Assembly (NCBI GenBank): GCA_021927905.1
Contig: BLLK01000040.1
Span: forward strand, 838,214 to 902,213
From: Chaetoceros tenuissimus
Lineage: Eukaryota; Bacillariophyta; Thalassiosirophyceae; Chaetocerotales; Chaetocerotaceae
Direction: 5' to 3'
DNA: 64,000 bases
The position numbers were made by a program, and so were the translations under genes. Shown here in pieces: positions 51,750 to 62,280 of this stretch. Under the pieces are notes generated by a model, which made no database searches, had not been told where the DNA came from, and saw nothing but the letters and a program-made list of their open reading frames with translations. Within the stretch, counting starts at the first letter, position 1. Every line of letters begins with the position of its first letter.

Positions 51750-53209
51750 TTACTCAACATCACTAGGAGCACTATCATCATCAACATCAGAATCTAAGTC
51801 GCTTTCGGTCTCAACATCAATTGGTGCGATGTCGTCGTCAATCTCGCTCACAGTAGTTTCTACTGCCGTTTCTTCTTCAATTGGAGCCTGCCACTCTCTT
51901 TCTTGTAGTACATCCTCTTCTTTTCGCACAGGAATCGCAATTTCATTCCTGCGTACAACAGGAATTGTATAAGGTGGGTTGTACTGGAAAACTAAATAAG
52001 GAATCTTTCCTCCATGTGGAGCGTCGACTTCTAGTCCATCCAAAGCTAAAGAACTAAGAAGAGCATCTTTCTGACGGGAAATTTCACCCTCGGTAACAAA
52101 TCCAGTGAATTTTGCAACAGCTAATCGCGCTGGTGGTACCTCAACAATTTTCACAACTCCCTGTTCATTGTATTTATCCTCTGGATCCAATGGTTGCGGG
52201 AAATCAGTAATTGAATCACCTTTCAGATAAAATCTCATTTCTCCAGCTGATGTTGTTGACACAGGAGTAGTCATTTCCATAACTTTTCCTTCATCATTCC
52301 CTCCAAATAAAAATGCAGCAAGTGCATTGAATGCAGCTCCACCCTTTGCAATATCATTTGGAGAATATGGTTCTCCTACTTTGGCCATGGATGTACTCGC
52401 TACATTGTATCCTTCATAATCTCTAATCTCATATCCGTCTCCTTTTGAAAGGACAGTATACTTTGGTCCTACTAGTCCCTCAGGTGTTTCTAAGAAAATA
52501 TTTTTCAATTCTGTTTCAAGATCAGAAGTTTGCTTTGAAATACGTTGTGGAATACGAGAAGGGTCGGCCAAGTCTGCTTGGAATGTTTCGAGTGACTTTT
52601 TTGCTTGATTTTGAACAGCATCCAAGATTCTTGAGCCAATTTTAGGAACGAGGGTTGGAAATTCACTATCTGGAATTGGTGGTTTGCCAGAAGATGCTGC
52701 TGCAGCTATTGATGGTAGAATGTCGGTTGTAATTTGACGTGCTACTGCGCGTGTTCCATCTTGTAGCCTTTTACCCGTAGGTGTTAAAATATAATCGAGC
52801 TAATCATTTGTTGGAGATGAAAGTTAAGAAATAGCTTGTATAAATTGGACTATGCTCTTCAAAATATTTTTCTCACCTTTCTTTCCTTGAGTGCGTTCTG
52901 TACATCATTGCGGATGTCATCATTTGCATTCAACAAATCGCTCAGCAGAATTTGTCTCTTGGCTGCAGGTGTGGAAGGATCTAGAAGCATCTCCAGGCTT
53001 TCCTGCCATGATGGATCATTTGACCCATTTGCTTCATTCATATCGTCATCAAACATATCATCCTCGTCCAATGAATCAGCAAAAGCAGAGAATGCTTCGT
53101 CGGTGCTGGTTGACTTGTGTTCTATGACATATCTAGTAGACTTTGTTGTGGATGGCACAAACCCATGAGTGAGCTGTAAAAGCAGTGCGGAAGCTGCTAG
53201 AATCTTCAT
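51750..53209 (-). CDS. Plastid-targeted SOUL haem-binding protein
   Basis: Exons 53209-52877 and 52799-51750 (77-bp intron, phase 0) give 460 residues. Presequence: MKILAASALLLQLTHGFVPS, signal peptide then F-V-P at the cleavage site, as in diatom plastid proteins. Residues 30-230 are a helical, acidic extension (LDYILTPTGKRLQDGTRAVA onward). The SOUL/HEBP domain covers about 235-400: PKYTVLSKGDGYEIRDYEGY, MEMTTPVSTT, MRFYL and RLAVAKFTGFVTEGE. A disordered Asp/Glu/Val tail ends the protein. SOUL proteins bind haem or tetrapyrroles; plastid members are linked to thylakoids or plastoglobules. Confidence 0.92.
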
Positions 53210-53745
53210 TGTATATTTCTATATAATGCTAGCTACTTGATGTGATCAATAATTAGTTCAGTATCAAAAGTAAAATGCTATGTAATTGAAACATCGAATA
53301 GCACAGAAAGAAGAAGCTTCTGTAGATTTCAATTTCCGATCTTCAACTGAAAGATGCTTCTCTCGTAACCGTATCTGCTTGGTAGATTGATGTTTTTGAC
53401 ACTTCTAAACGAAAACTCGTCGTGTCAGAGAAGATAGATCTAAATGCCAAGAGATGGCATTGGAATTTGGACTTCAAAACATTATTTCTGCCTTCTGTTG
53501 TGCTGCTCATGAAGAAAGTAAACAAAATTCAAACGTAAATTTTATTAAATGAAGATGCAAAAGTTACAAATATGATGTAGTCTATTCATATGCATGAGAC
53601 ACTTCTCTGTGCTTCTAGTAAAGCGCAATTTCCTTACAAGAACAAGTAATCGATGTAGAAAAATGAATATAATGTTGAACTAAATTTACAATAGTCTTTA
53701 TCTATTCTATTTTTTACTACACAAGTTTGCACTACTTCTTCGTTC
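53210..53745. other. Intergenic, 536 bp
   Basis: Upstream of SOUL and downstream of the giant repeat gene stop. AT-rich; no gene or RNA recognised. Confidence 0.4.
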
Positions 53746-56700
53746 TTAGCTCAAAATATAAAAAGCAATTTTTGCATTTGAATTGCAATCGTCTCCTTTG
53801 TATCCAGTTAATTCAAATAAAACATAGCCCGTATGAGAAACAGCTGAAGACACATAAGGGTGACAAGAGTCGTTACCATCTCTGTAAACTGTTTGAAAGA
53901 ATGCCAATGATGTTGGAGTCACTCTACTGTTGAATAATGTGTATGTGTTTGTTGATGTTGTTGGTAAATGTAACGGTATGGAAAGAGTACCAGACTGAGA
54001 ATTTGAAGTGACTGCAAAATTTGATGCAGTTACAGATGAAGCAATTTCATGACCTTGAACGAATGAACTGCCAAAGTCAATACTGCTTGAAGAAGTCAAA
54101 GAAAGGACACTGTCAGAATGCAAATCCATAGTTCCAGAAGATGAAATATCAACAACACTTGAAACATCAACATCAAAAGTAGAAGGACTAGAGGTCAAGA
54201 AAGGAGAACCTAGAGTTCCAAGAGTTTGAAACTGAACAAACCCATTTGAACCTGTCATTGAAGAACCAGGTTCAATCAACACATTTCCACCATTCCCAGC
54301 ATCAGCTGCTCCAGCCCTGAGGAAAATTGAACCACCGTTATTTGTCAAGGAAGATGTTCCAACAGATAATGAAATACTTCCACTTTCAGCTAATGATGAT
54401 GCACCACTTGACATAGAGATATCACCACCATTGCCAGATGAGCCGCTGCCTGAGCTAATGGTAACCGCACCACCCAAGACTGATCCAGATCCTGATGTCA
54501 AAGATACAGCTCCTCCGTTCGTGTCTGCACTTGATCCTGACAACAATGCCATGGATCCACCATTGCCTGATGCATTCGAAGCACCACTACTCACGCTCAC
54601 AGATCCTCCATCGCCAGATCCACTTGCACCTCCGTCAATAACTACTGATCCGCCCGCTGCTGAAGACGAGCTTCCACTGCTCATTGAGATGCTGCCACTG
54701 CTACTATCACTTGATCCAACGTTGAGAGTAAAAGATCCTGCTTGGCCGCCTGCTGCATTTCCAGTATTGACATCAATAGCTCCACTTGCTCCGTTCAAAG
54801 TGCTTCCTGAAGACAAAGTCAACCCTCCGCTGTTTGTTGATCCAGCCACACCAGCACTTGATGAGAAAGTAATACTTCCACTTTCAGCTAATGATGATGC
54901 ACCACTTGACATAGAGATATCACCACCATTGCCAGATGAGCCGCTGCCTGAGCTAATGGTAACTGCACCACCTTCAACTGATCCAGATCCTGATGTCAAA
55001 GATACAGCTCCTCCGTTCGTGTCTGCACTTGATCCTGACAACAATGCCATGGATCCACCATTGCCTGATGCATTCGAAGCACCACTAGTAAAACTCACAG
55101 ATCCTCCATCGCCAGATCCACTTGCACCTCCGTCAATAACTACTGATCCGCCCGCTGCTGAAGACGAGCTTCCACTGCTCATTGAGATGCTGCCACTGCT
55201 ACTATCACTTGATCCAACGTTGAGAGTAAAAGATCCTGCTTGGCCGCCTGCTGCATTTCCAGTATTGACATCAATAGCTCCACTTGCTCCGTTCAAAGTG
55301 CTTCCTGAAGACAAAGTCAACCCTCCGCTGTTTGTTGATCCAGCCACACCAGCACTTGATGAGAAAGTAATACTTCCACTTTCAGCTAATGATGATGCAC
55401 CACTTGACATAGAGATATCACCACCATTGCCAGATGAGCCGCTGCCTGAGCTAATGGTAACTGCACCACCCAAGACTGATCCAGATCCTGATGTCAAAGA
55501 TACAGCTCCTCCGTTCGTGTCTGCACTTGATCCTGACAACAATGCCATGGATCCACCATTGCCTGATGCATTCGAAGCACCACTACTCACGCTCACAGAT
55601 CCTCCATCGCCAGATCCACTTGCACCTCCGTCAATAACTACTGATCCGCCCGCTGCTGAAGACGAGCTTCCACTGCTCATTGAGATGCTGCCACTGCTAC
55701 TATCACTTGATCCAACGTTGAGAGTAAAAGATCCTGCTTGGCCGCCTGCTGCATTTCCAGTATTGACATCAATAGCTCCACTTGCTCCGTTCAAAGTGCT
55801 TCCTGAAGACAAAGTCAACCCTCCGCTGTTTGTTGATCCAGCGACACCAGCACTTGATGAGAAAGTAATACTTCCACTTTCAGCTAATGATGATGCACCA
55901 CTTGACATAGAGATATCACCACCATTGCCAGATGAGCCGCTGCCTGAGCTAATGGTAACTGCACCACCCAAGACTGATCCAGATCCTGATGTCAAAGATA
56001 CAGCTCCTCCGTTCGTGTCTGCACTTGATCCTGACAACAATGCCATGGATCCACCATTGCCTGATGCATTCGAAGCACCACTAGTAAAACTCACAGATCC
56101 TCCATCGCCAGATCCACTTGCACCTCCGTCAATAACTACTGATCCGCCCGCTGCTGAAGACGAGCTTCCACTGCTCATTGAGATGCTGCCACTGCTACTA
56201 TCACTTGATCCAACGTTGAGAGTAAAAGATCCTGCTTGGCCGCCTGCTGCATTTCCAGTATTGACATCAATAGCTCCACTTGCTCCGTTCAAAGTGCTTC
56301 CCGAAGACAAAGTCAACCCTCCGCTGTTTGTTGATCCAGCCACACCAGCACTTGATGAGAAAGTAATACTTCCACTTTCAGCTAATGATGATGCACCACT
56401 TGACATAGAGATATCACCACCATTGCCAGATGAGCCGCTGCCTGAGCTAATGGTAACCGCACCACCCAAGACTGATCCAGATCCTGATGTCAAAGATACA
56501 GCTCCTCCGTTCGTGTCTGCACTTGATCCTGACAACAATGCCATGGATCCACCATTGCCTGATGCATTCGAAGCACCACTACTCACGCTCACAGATCCTC
56601 CATCGCCAGATCCACTTGCACCTCCGTCAATAACTACTGATCCGCCCGCTGCTGAAGACGAGCTTCCACTGCTCATTGAGATGCTGCCACTGCTACTATC

Positions 56701-59700
56701 ACTTGATCCAACGTTGAGAGTAAAAGATCCTGCTTGGCCGCCTGCTGCATTTCCAGTATTGACATCAATAGCTCCACTTGCTCCGTTCAAAGTGCTTCCT
56801 GAAGACAAAGTCAACCCTCCGCTGTTTGTTGATCCAGCGACACCAGCACTTGATGAGAAAGTAATACTTCCACTTTCAGCTAATGATGATGCACCACTTG
56901 ACATAGAGATATCACCACCATTGCCAGATGAGCCGCTGCCTGAGCTAATGGTAACTGCACCACCCAAGACTGATCCAGATCCTGATGTCAAAGATACAGC
57001 TCCTCCGTTCGTGTCTGCACTTGATCCTGACAACAATGCCATGGATCCACCATTGCCTGATGCATTCGAAGCACCACTACTCACGCTCACAGATCCTCCA
57101 TCGCCAGATCCACTTGCACCTCCGTCAATAACTACTGATCCGCCCGCTGCTGAAGACGAGCTTCCACTGCTCATTGAGATGCTGCCACTGCTACTATCAC
57201 TTGATCCAACGTTGAGAGTAAAAGATCCTGCTTGGCCGCCTGCTGCATTTCCAGTATTGACATCAATAGCTCCACTTGCTCCGTTCAAAGTGCTTCCTGA
57301 AGACAAAGTCAACCCTCCGCTGTTTGTTGATCCAGCGACACCAGCACTTGATGAGAAAGTAATACTTCCACTTTCAGCTAATGATGATGCACCACTTGAC
57401 ATAGAGATATCACCACCATTGCCAGATGAGCCGCTGCCTGAGCTAATGGTAACTGCACCACCCAAGACTGATCCAGATCCTGATGTCAAAGATACAGCTC
57501 CTCCGTTCGTGTCTGCACTTGATCCTGACAACAATGCCATGGATCCACCATTGCCCGATGCATTCGAAGCACCACTAGTAAAACTCACAGATCCTCCATC
57601 GCCAGATCCACTTGCACCTCCGTCAATAACTACTGATCCGCCCGCTGCTGAAGACGAGCTTCCACTGCTCATTGAGATGCTGCCACTGCTACTATCACTT
57701 GATCCAACGTTGAGAGTAAAAGATCCTGCTTGGCCGCCTGCTGCATTTCCAGTATTGACATCAATAGCTCCACTTGCTCCGTTCAAAGTGCTTCCTGAAG
57801 ACAAAGTCAACCCTCCGCTGTTTGTTGATCCAGCGACACCAGCACTTGATGAGAAAGTAATACTTCCACTTTCAGCTAATGATGATGCACCACTTGACAT
57901 AGAGATATCACCACCATTGCCAGATGAGCCGCTGCCTGAGCTAATGGTAACTGCACCACCCAAGACTGATCCAGATCCTGATGTCAAAGATACAGCTCCT
58001 CCGTTCGTGTCTGCACTTGATCCTGACAACAATGCCATGGATCCACCATTGCCTGATGCATTCGAAGCACCACTAGTAAAACTCACAGATCCTCCATCGC
58101 CAGATCCACTTGCACCTCCGTCAATAACTACTGATCCGCCCGCTGCTGAAGACGAGCTTCCACTGCTCATTGAGATGCTGCCACTGCTACTATCACTTGA
58201 TCCAACGTTGAGAGTAAAAGATCCTGCTTGGCCGCCTGCTGCATTTCCAGTATTGACATCAATAGCTCCACTTGCTCCGTTCAAAGTGCTTCCTGAAGAC
58301 AAAGTCAACCCTCCGCTGTTTGTTGATCCAGCGACACCAGCACTTGATGAGAAAGTAATACTTCCACTTTCAGCTAATGATGATGCACCACTTGACATAG
58401 AGATATCACCACCATTGCCAGATGAGCCGCTGCCTGAGCTAATGGTAACTGCACCACCCAAGACTGATCCAGATCCTGATGTCAAAGATACAGCTCCTCC
58501 GTTCGTGTCTGCACTTGATCCTGACAACAATGCCATGGATCCACCATTGCCTGATGCATTCGAAGCACCACTACTCACGCTCACAGATCCTCCATCGCCA
58601 GATCCACTTGCACCTCCGTCAATAACTACTGATCCGCCCGCTGCTGAAGACGAGCTTCCACTGCTCATTGAGATGCTGCCACTGCTACTATCACTTGATC
58701 CAACGTTGAGAGTAAAAGATCCTGCTTGGCCGCCTGCTGCATTTCCAGTATTGACATCAATAGCTCCACTTGCTCCGTTCAAAGTGCTTCCTGAAGACAA
58801 AGTCAACCCTCCGCTGTTTGTTGATCCAGCGACACCAGCACTTGATGAGAAAGTAATACTTCCACTTTCAGCTAATGATGATGCACCACTTGACATAGAG
58901 ATATCACCACCATTGCCAGATGAGCCGCTGCCTGAGCTAATGGTAACTGCACCACCCAAGACTGATCCAGATCCTGATGTCAAAGATACAGCTCCTCCGT
59001 TCGTGTCTGCACTTGATCCTGACAACAATGCCATGGATCCACCATTGCCTGATGCATTCGAAGCACCACTAGTAAAACTCACAGATCCTCCATCGCCAGA
59101 TCCACTTGCACCTCCGTCAATAACTACTGATCCGCCCGCTGCTGAAGACGAGCTTCCACTGCTCATTGAGATGCTGCCACTGCTACTATCACTTGATCCA
59201 ACGTTGAGAGTAAAAGATCCTGCTTGGCCGCCTGCTGCATTTCCAGTATTGACATCAATAGCTCCACTTGCTCCGTTCAAAGTGCTTCCTGAAGACAAAG
59301 TCAACCCTCCGCTGTTTGTTGATCCAGCGACACCAGCACTTGATGAGAAAGTAATACTTCCACTTTCAGCTAATGATGATGCACCACTTGACATAGAGAT
59401 ATCACCACCATTGCCAGATGAGCCGCTGCCTGAGCTAATGGTAACTGCACCACCCAAGACTGATCCAGATCCTGATGTCAAAGATACAGCTCCTCCGTTC
59501 GTGTCTGCACTTGATCCTGACAACAATGCCATGGATCCACCATTGCCTGATGCATTCGAAGCACCACTAGTAAAACTCACAGATCCTCCATCGCCAGATC
59601 CACTTGCACCTCCGTCAATAACTACTGATCCGCCCGCTGCTGAAGACGAGCTTCCACTGCTCATTGAGATGCTGCCACTGCTACTATCACTTGATCCAAC

Positions 59701-62280
59701 GTTGAGAGTAAAAGATCCTGCTTGGCCGCCTGCTGCATTTCCAGTATTGACATCAATAGCTCCACTTGCTCCGTTCAAAGTGCTTCCTGAAGACAAAGTC
59801 AACCCTCCGCTGTTTGTTGATCCAGCGACACCAGCACTTGATGAGAAAGTAATACTTCCACTTTCAGCTAATGATGATGCACCACTTGACATAGAGATAT
59901 CACCACCATTGCCAGATGAGCCGCTGCCTGAGCTAATGGTAACTGCACCACCCAAGACTGATCCAGATCCTGATGTCAAAGATACAGCTCCTCCGTTCGT
60001 GTCTGCACTTGATCCTGACAACAATGCCATGGATCCACCATTGCCTGATGCATTCGAAGCACCACTACTCACGCTCACAGATCCTCCATCGCCAGATCCA
60101 CTTGCACCTCCGTCAATAACTACTGATCCGCCCGCTGCTGAAGACGAGCTTCCACTGCTCATTGAGATGCTGCCACTGCTACTATCACTTGATCCAACGT
60201 TGAGAGTAAAAGATCCTGCTTGGCCGCCTGCTGCATTTCCAGTATTGACATCAATAGCTCCACTTGCTCCGTTCAAAGTGCTTCCTGAAGACAAAGTCAA
60301 CCCTCCGCTGTTTGTTGATCCAGCGACACCAGCACTTGATGAGAAAGTAATACTTCCACTTTCAGCTAATGATGATGCACCACTTGACATAGAGATATCA
60401 CCACCATTGCCAGATGAGCCGCTGCCTGAGCTAATGGTAACTGCACCACCCAAGACTGATCCAGATCCTGATGTCAAAGATACAGCTCCTCCGTTCGTGT
60501 CTGCACTTGATCCTGACAACAATGCCATGGATCCACCATTGCCTGATGCATTCGAAGCACCACTAGTAAAACTCACAGATCCTCCATCGCCAGATCCACT
60601 TGCACCTCCGTCAATAACTACTGATCCGCCCGCTGCTGAAGACGAGCTTCCACTGCTCATTGAGATGCTGCCACTGCTACTATCACTTGATCCAACGTTG
60701 AGAGTAAAAGATCCTGCTTGGCCGCCTGCTGCATTTCCAGTATTGACATCAATAGCTCCACTTGCTCCGTTCAAAGTGCTTCCTGAAGACAAAGTCAACC
60801 CTCCGCTGTTTGTTGATCCAGCGACACCAGCACTTGATGAGAAAGTAATACTTCCACTTTCAGCTAATGATGATGCACCACTTGACATAGAGATATCACC
60901 ACCATTGCCAGATGAGCCGCTGCCTGAGCTAATGGTAACCGCACCACCCAAGACTGATCCAGATCCTGATGTCAAAGATACAGCTCCTCCGTTCGTGTCT
61001 GCACTTGATCCTGACAACAATGCCATGGATCCACCATTGCCTGATGCATTCGAAGCACCACTACTCACGCTCACAGATCCTCCATCGCCAGATCCACTTG
61101 CACCTCCGTCAATAACTACTGATCCGCCCGCTGCTGAAGACGAGCTTCCACTGCTCATTGAGATGCTGCCACTGCTACTATCACTTGATCCAACGTTGAG
61201 AGTAAAAGATCCTGCTTGGCCGCCTGCTGCATTTCCAGTATTGACATCAATAGCTCCACTTGCTCCGTTCAAAGTGCTTCCTGAAGACAAAGTCAACCCT
61301 CCGCTGTTTGTTGATCCAGCGACACCAGCACTTGATGAGAAAGTAATACTTCCACTTTCAGCTAATGATGATGCACCACTTGACATAGAGATATCACCAC
61401 CATTGCCAGATGAGCCGCTACCTGAGCTAATGGTAACTGCACCACCCAAGACTGATCCAGATCCTGATGTCAAAGATACAGCTCCTCCGTTCGTGTCTGC
61501 ACTTGATCCTGACAACAATGCCATGGATCCACCATTGCCTGATGCATTCGAAGCACCACTACTCACGCTCACAGATCCTCCATCGCCAGATCCACTTGCA
61601 CCTCCGTCAATAACTACTGATCCGCCCGCTGCTGAAGACGAGCTTCCACTGCTCATTGAGATGCTGCCACTGCTACTATCACTTGATCCAACGTTGAGAG
61701 TAAAAGATCCTGCTTGGCCGCCTGCTGCATTTCCAGTATTGACATCAATAGCTCCACTTGCTCCGTTCAAAGTGCTTCCTGAAGACAAAGTCAACCCTCC
61801 GCTGTTTGTTGATCCAGCGACACCAGCACTTGATGAGAAAGTAATACTTCCACTTTCAGCTAATGATGATGCACCACTTGACATAGAGATATCACCACCA
61901 TTGCCAGATGAGCCGCTGCCTGAGCTAATGGTAACCGCACCACCCAAGACTGATCCAGATCCTGATGTCAAAGATACAGCTCCTCCGTTCGTGTCTGCAC
62001 TTGATCCTGACAACAATGCCATGGATCCACCATTGCCCGATGCATTCGAAGCACCACTACTCACGCTCACAGATCCTCCATCGCCAGATCCACTTGCACC
62101 TCCGTCAATAACTACTGATCCGCCCGCTGCTGAAGACGAGCTTCCACTGCTCATTGAGATGCTGCCACTGCTACTATCACTTGATCCAACGTTGAGAGTA
62201 AAAGATCCTGCTTGGCCGCCTGCTGCATTTCCAGTATTGACATCAATAGCTCCACTTGCTCCGTTCATAGTGCTTCCTGA
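53746..62280 (-). CDS. Giant Ser/Gly-rich beta-solenoid repeat protein, C-terminal part
   Basis: Open frame of about 2840 codons to a TAA at 53746. It consists of about 16 copies of a 166-residue unit, each built of 10-15-residue strands of the form GGSVxxSSGxS, then a unique C-terminal domain (about 54373 down to 53746) with strands such as GGSIFLRAG and GGNVLIEPGSS, and an end that has two Cys (SCHPY, DDCNSN) and YVLFELTGYKG. Ser, Gly, Ala, Asp and Asn dominate; Lys and aromatic residues are almost absent from the repeats. The pattern resembles secreted beta-helical adhesin or cell-wall proteins of algae; adhesion or frustule association is inference. The in-frame ATG at 62268 arises from a base change unique to this copy; the true start is probably beyond the window. 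Confidence 0.7.
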   Translation of the reverse strand, partial: SGSTMNGASGAIDVNTGNAAGGQAGSFTLNVGSSDSSSGSISMSSGSSSSAAGGSVVIDGGASGSGDGGSVSVSSGASNASGNGGSMALLSGSSADTNGGAVSLTSGSGSVLGGAVTISSGSGSSGNGGDISMSSGASSLAESGSITFSSSAGVAGSTNSGGLTLSSGSTLNGASGAIDVNTGNAAGGQAGSFTLNVGSSDSSSGSISMSSGSSSSAAGGSVVIDGGASGSGDGGSVSVSSGASNASGNGGSMALLSGSSADTNGGAVSLTSGSGSVLGGAVTISSGSGSSGNGGDISMSSGASSLAESGSITFSSSAGVAGSTNSGGLTLSSGSTLNGASGAIDVNTGNAAGGQAGSFTLNVGSSDSSSGSISMSSGSSSSAAGGSVVIDGGASGSGDGGSVSVSSGASNASGNGGSMALLSGSSADTNGGAVSLTSGSGSVLGGAVTISSGSGSSGNGGDISMSSGASSLAESGSITFSSSAGVAGSTNSGGLTLSSGSTLNGASGAIDVNTGNAAGGQAGSFTLNVGSSDSSSGSISMSSGSSSSAAGGSVVIDGGASGSGDGGSVSFTSGASNASGNGGSMALLSGSSADTNGGAVSLTSGSGSVLGGAVTISSGSGSSGNGGDISMSSGASSLAESGSITFSSSAGVAGSTNSGGLTLSSGSTLNGASGAIDVNTGNAAGGQAGSFTLNVGSSDSSSGSISMSSGSSSSAAGGSVVIDGGASGSGDGGSVSVSSGASNASGNGGSMALLSGSSADTNGGAVSLTSGSGSVLGGAVTISSGSGSSGNGGDISMSSGASSLAESGSITFSSSAGVAGSTNSGGLTLSSGSTLNGASGAIDVNTGNAAGGQAGSFTLNVGSSDSSSGSISMSSGSSSSAAGGSVVIDGGASGSGDGGSVSFTSGASNASGNGGSMALLSGSSADTNGGAVSLTSGSGSVLGGAVTISSGSGSSGNGGDISMSSGASSLAESGSITFSSSAGVAGSTNSGGLTLSSGSTLNGASGAIDVNTGNAAGGQAGSFTLNVGSSDSSSGSISMSSGSSSSAAGGSVVIDGGASGSGDGGSVSFTSGASNASGNGGSMALLSGSSADTNGGAVSLTSGSGSVLGGAVTISSGSGSSGNGGDISMSSGASSLAESGSITFSSSAGVAGSTNSGGLTLSSGSTLNGASGAIDVNTGNAAGGQAGSFTLNVGSSDSSSGSISMSSGSSSSAAGGSVVIDGGASGSGDGGSVSVSSGASNASGNGGSMALLSGSSADTNGGAVSLTSGSGSVLGGAVTISSGSGSSGNGGDISMSSGASSLAESGSITFSSSAGVAGSTNSGGLTLSSGSTLNGASGAIDVNTGNAAGGQAGSFTLNVGSSDSSSGSISMSSGSSSSAAGGSVVIDGGASGSGDGGSVSFTSGASNASGNGGSMALLSGSSADTNGGAVSLTSGSGSVLGGAVTISSGSGSSGNGGDISMSSGASSLAESGSITFSSSAGVAGSTNSGGLTLSSGSTLNGASGAIDVNTGNAAGGQAGSFTLNVGSSDSSSGSISMSSGSSSSAAGGSVVIDGGASGSGDGGSVSFTSGASNASGNGGSMALLSGSSADTNGGAVSLTSGSGSVLGGAVTISSGSGSSGNGGDISMSSGASSLAESGSITFSSSAGVAGSTNSGGLTLSSGSTLNGASGAIDVNTGNAAGGQAGSFTLNVGSSDSSSGSISMSSGSSSSAAGGSVVIDGGASGSGDGGSVSVSSGASNASGNGGSMALLSGSSADTNGGAVSLTSGSGSVLGGAVTISSGSGSSGNGGDISMSSGASSLAESGSITFSSSAGVAGSTNSGGLTLSSGSTLNGASGAIDVNTGNAAGGQAGSFTLNVGSSDSSSGSISMSSGSSSSAAGGSVVIDGGASGSGDGGSVSVSSGASNASGNGGSMALLSGSSADTNGGAVSLTSGSGSVLGGAVTISSGSGSSGNGGDISMSSGASSLAESGSITFSSSAGVAGSTNSGGLTLSSGSTLNGASGAIDVNTGNAAGGQAGSFTLNVGSSDSSSGSISMSSGSSSSAAGGSVVIDGGASGSGDGGSVSFTSGASNASGNGGSMALLSGSSADTNGGAVSLTSGSGSVLGGAVTISSGSGSSGNGGDISMSSGASSLAESGSITFSSSAGVAGSTNSGGLTLSSGSTLNGASGAIDVNTGNAAGGQAGSFTLNVGSSDSSSGSISMSSGSSSSAAGGSVVIDGGASGSGDGGSVSVSSGASNASGNGGSMALLSGSSADTNGGAVSLTSGSGSVLGGAVTISSGSGSSGNGGDISMSSGASSLAESGSITFSSSAGVAGSTNSGGLTLSSGSTLNGASGAIDVNTGNAAGGQAGSFTLNVGSSDSSSGSISMSSGSSSSAAGGSVVIDGGASGSGDGGSVSFTSGASNASGNGGSMALLSGSSADTNGGAVSLTSGSGSVEGGAVTISSGSGSSGNGGDISMSSGASSLAESGSITFSSSAGVAGSTNSGGLTLSSGSTLNGASGAIDVNTGNAAGGQAGSFTLNVGSSDSSSGSISMSSGSSSSAAGGSVVIDGGASGSGDGGSVSVSSGASNASGNGGSMALLSGSSADTNGGAVSLTSGSGSVLGGAVTISSGSGSSGNGGDISMSSGASSLAESGSISLSVGTSSLTNNGGSIFLRAGAADAGNGGNVLIEPGSSMTGSNGFVQFQTLGTLGSPFLTSSPSTFDVDVSSVVDISSSGTMDLHSDSVLSLTSSSSIDFGSSFVQGHEIASSVTASNFAVTSNSQSGTLSIPLHLPTTSTNTYTLFNSRVTPTSLAFFQTVYRDGNDSCHPYVSSAVSHTGYVLFELTGYKGDDCNSNAKIAFYILS